Of a DNA stretch of 6,949 bases, positions 6,165 to 6,949 are shown in pieces. The stretch lies in the NCBI GenBank assembly GCA_964465665.1, contig CAYXKM010000264.1, positions 1 through 6,949 of the forward strand. Direction: 5' to 3'. The stretch is from JAKEGN01 sp964465665 (GTDB lineage: Bacteria > Pseudomonadota > Gammaproteobacteria > Steroidobacterales > Woeseiaceae). Numbering within the stretch: the first letter of the stretch is position 1; each line of letters starts with the position of its first letter. The translations under genes and the position numbers were made by a program. The notes beneath the pieces were generated by a model. That model was given only the letters and a program-made list of their open reading frames with translations, made no database searches and was not told where the DNA came from.

Positions 6165-6240
6165 GGTAGCGGGGGCAGGATTTGAACCTGCGACCTTCGG
6201 GTTATGAGCCCGACGAGCTGCCAGACTGCTCCACCCCGCA
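6164..6240 (-). tRNA. Initiator tRNA-fMet (anticodon CAU), CCA encoded
   Basis: The 77-base gene folds as a cloverleaf. The acceptor stem is GCGGGG/CCCCGC (positions 2-7 with 66-71). The D-arm has A11:U24, the anticodon loop is CTCATAA, and the T-arm is GCAGG TTCAAAT CCTGC. Initiator hallmarks are the three consecutive G:C pairs in the anticodon stem (GGG/CCC), A11:U24, and no Watson-Crick pair at 1:72. Here that mismatch is U1 with U72 instead of the C1-A72 of E. coli. The CCA end is encoded. It has its own promoter and terminator. The tRNA brings formyl-Met to the start codon, in step with IF2 encoded downstream. Confidence 0.98.
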
Positions 6241-6253
6241 TCCGAGGGGCGGC

Positions 6254-6282
6254 ATCATACGTACAGGCTACCGGCAATACAA
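6254..6282 (-). promoter_or_regulatory. Promoter of tRNA-fMet
   Basis: On the minus strand TTGTAT (6282-6277) and TATGAT (6259-6254) are separated by the preferred 17 bases. A GC-rich discriminator (GCCGCCCC) follows, as is usual for stable-RNA promoters under stringent control. Transcription would start a few bases before the mature 5' end at 6240, leaving a short leader for RNase P. Confidence 0.75.
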
Positions 6283-6336
6283 GGCTGGCACTGTTATGCC
6301 GCTGGGGTACTTGGTCGGATCTAAATCCACATGCCG

Positions 6337-6387
6337 GGAGCTGGCGCGGCGATTGGCTGCGGCGTCGCGTGCAATGCGGGCTCCTAC
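6337..6387 (-). repeat. REP-like palindrome after nuoN
   Basis: On the minus strand the sequence opens with GTAGGAGCCCGC (6387-6376), three bases after the nuoN stop. A GTAG tetranucleotide followed by a GC-rich imperfect hairpin is typical of gammaproteobacterial REP elements linked to RAYT transposases. Read on the plus strand, outer arms GGAGC (6337-6341) and GCTCC (6380-6384) pair. Inner arms CGCGGCG (6345-6351) and CGTCGCG (6363-6369) pair with one wobble. There is no T-tract, so it is not an ordinary intrinsic terminator, though it could stabilise the nuo mRNA 3' end. Confidence 0.45.
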
Positions 6388-6389
6388 AG

Positions 6390-6949
6390 CTACTCCATGA
6401 CCCCAATGCAGAGTTCGAGCAGCCAGCCGGGAAGCACACCCAGTGCCAGTACGGCGATACCGTTCAGGCTCAGCACCAGCCGAGTGTCCGCATGTGACTG
6501 AAATACGGACCGATCTTCGGCGGCGTCGAAATACATGTACCAGATCACTCTCAGGTAGTAGTACGCACCCACAACCGACGCGAGCACCAGCAGGACCGCC
6601 AGGCCCGTAAACCCCGACTCGAGCACCGCATTGATAACGCTCAACTTACCAATGAAACCGACCCACGGTGGCACGCCGGCCAGGCCAAACATGAAAAAAA
6701 GCATCATCAGCGCAAACCATGGGCTGCGGGCGTTGAGTCCTTTGAAATCACGCAGGCTCTCCGCCTCAAAACCCTGACGACTGAGCAGGATCACCATACC
6801 GAACGCGCCGGCGGCCATGACAACGTAAGTCAGGGTATAGAAAAGCGCTGCCGCGTAACCCTCGCTCGATCCCGTGAATACCGCCAGAAGGATGAATCCG
6901 ACGTGCGCAATGGCCGAGTAACCGAGCATGCGCTTGATGTTGGTCTGCG
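6390..6949 (-). CDS. nuoN: NADH-quinone oxidoreductase subunit N, C-terminal 185 residues (runs off right edge)
   Basis: NuoN is one of the three antiporter-like proton-translocating membrane subunits of respiratory complex I in the inner membrane. The frame is open to the window edge and reads QTNIKRMLGYSAIAHVGFIL at its start, the well-conserved NuoN block before a broken helix. About five hydrophobic segments can be seen (in-window residues near 10-25, 33-56, 77-110, 113-140 and 156-183). GVPPWVGFIGK (91-101) carries the conserved lysine (101) in the second half-channel. The protein ends LPGWLLELCIGVME. Full-length NuoN is about 480-490 residues, so roughly the first 300 are outside the window. 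nuoN is usually the last gene of the nuo operon, in accord with the REP-like element and independent tRNA promoter that follow. Confidence 0.96.
   Translation of the reverse strand, partial: QTNIKRMLGYSAIAHVGFILLAVFTGSSEGYAAALFYTLTYVVMAAGAFGMVILLSRQGFEAESLRDFKGLNARSPWFALMMLFFMFGLAGVPPWVGFIGKLSVINAVLESGFTGLAVLLVLASVVGAYYYLRVIWYMYFDAAEDRSVFQSHADTRLVLSLNGIAVLALGVLPGWLLELCIGVME

Noticed and set aside
1..6949. Hidden defence system, CRISPR array, phage or biosynthetic cluster
   Set aside because: All long minus-strand frames but one are recognised housekeeping genes. There are no regularly spaced repeats and no transposase, integrase, nuclease or reverse transcriptase motifs.

Overview
The window reads as a piece of a gammaproteobacterial chromosome of moderately high GC. 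All protein genes and the tRNA lie on the minus strand, so transcription runs from high to low coordinates. The order nuoN, initiator tRNA-fMet, (unknown ORF), rimP, nusA, infB, rbfA is a familiar core arrangement. In several gammaproteobacterial lineages the end of the respiratory complex I operon abuts tRNA-fMet and the rimP-nusA-infB operon. I cannot name a genus; a Xanthomonadales-like or deep-branching gammaproteobacterium is an inference from gene order and protein style.

Layout from the right edge leftwards. (1) 6949-6390: the last 185 residues of NuoN, a proton-pumping membrane subunit of NADH:quinone oxidoreductase. (2) 6389-6241: a short gap holding a REP-like imperfect palindrome that starts with GTAG just after the nuoN stop, then a good sigma70-type promoter for the tRNA. 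(3) 6240-6164: initiator tRNA-fMet with encoded CCA, followed directly by a long intrinsic terminator (6164-6121). (4) 6120-5846: a gap with two separated fragments matching the 3' part of the same tRNA, parted by a 72-base stretch rich in hairpins. (5) 5845-5159: an unrecognised 228-residue soluble protein. (6) 5158-4876: a promoter with a perfect TATAAT -10 box and a ~200-nt leader carrying two successive minus-strand intrinsic terminators, which looks like a transcription-attenuation leader. (7) 4875-2: rimP, nusA, infB and the start of rbfA, with 24-25 base gaps, clearly one operon.

The operon links ribosome assembly (RimP, RbfA for the 30S subunit), transcription elongation, termination and antitermination (NusA) and translation initiation (IF2, with the initiator tRNA just upstream). 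Two intrinsic terminators ahead of rimP fit control by RNA polymerase read-through, where NusA itself could take part; this is inference. I see no CRISPR array, transposase gene, defence system or biosynthetic cluster. The points that most deserve a second look are the double-terminator leader, the split tRNA relic with its palindromic insert, and the unknown ORF between tRNA-fMet and rimP.
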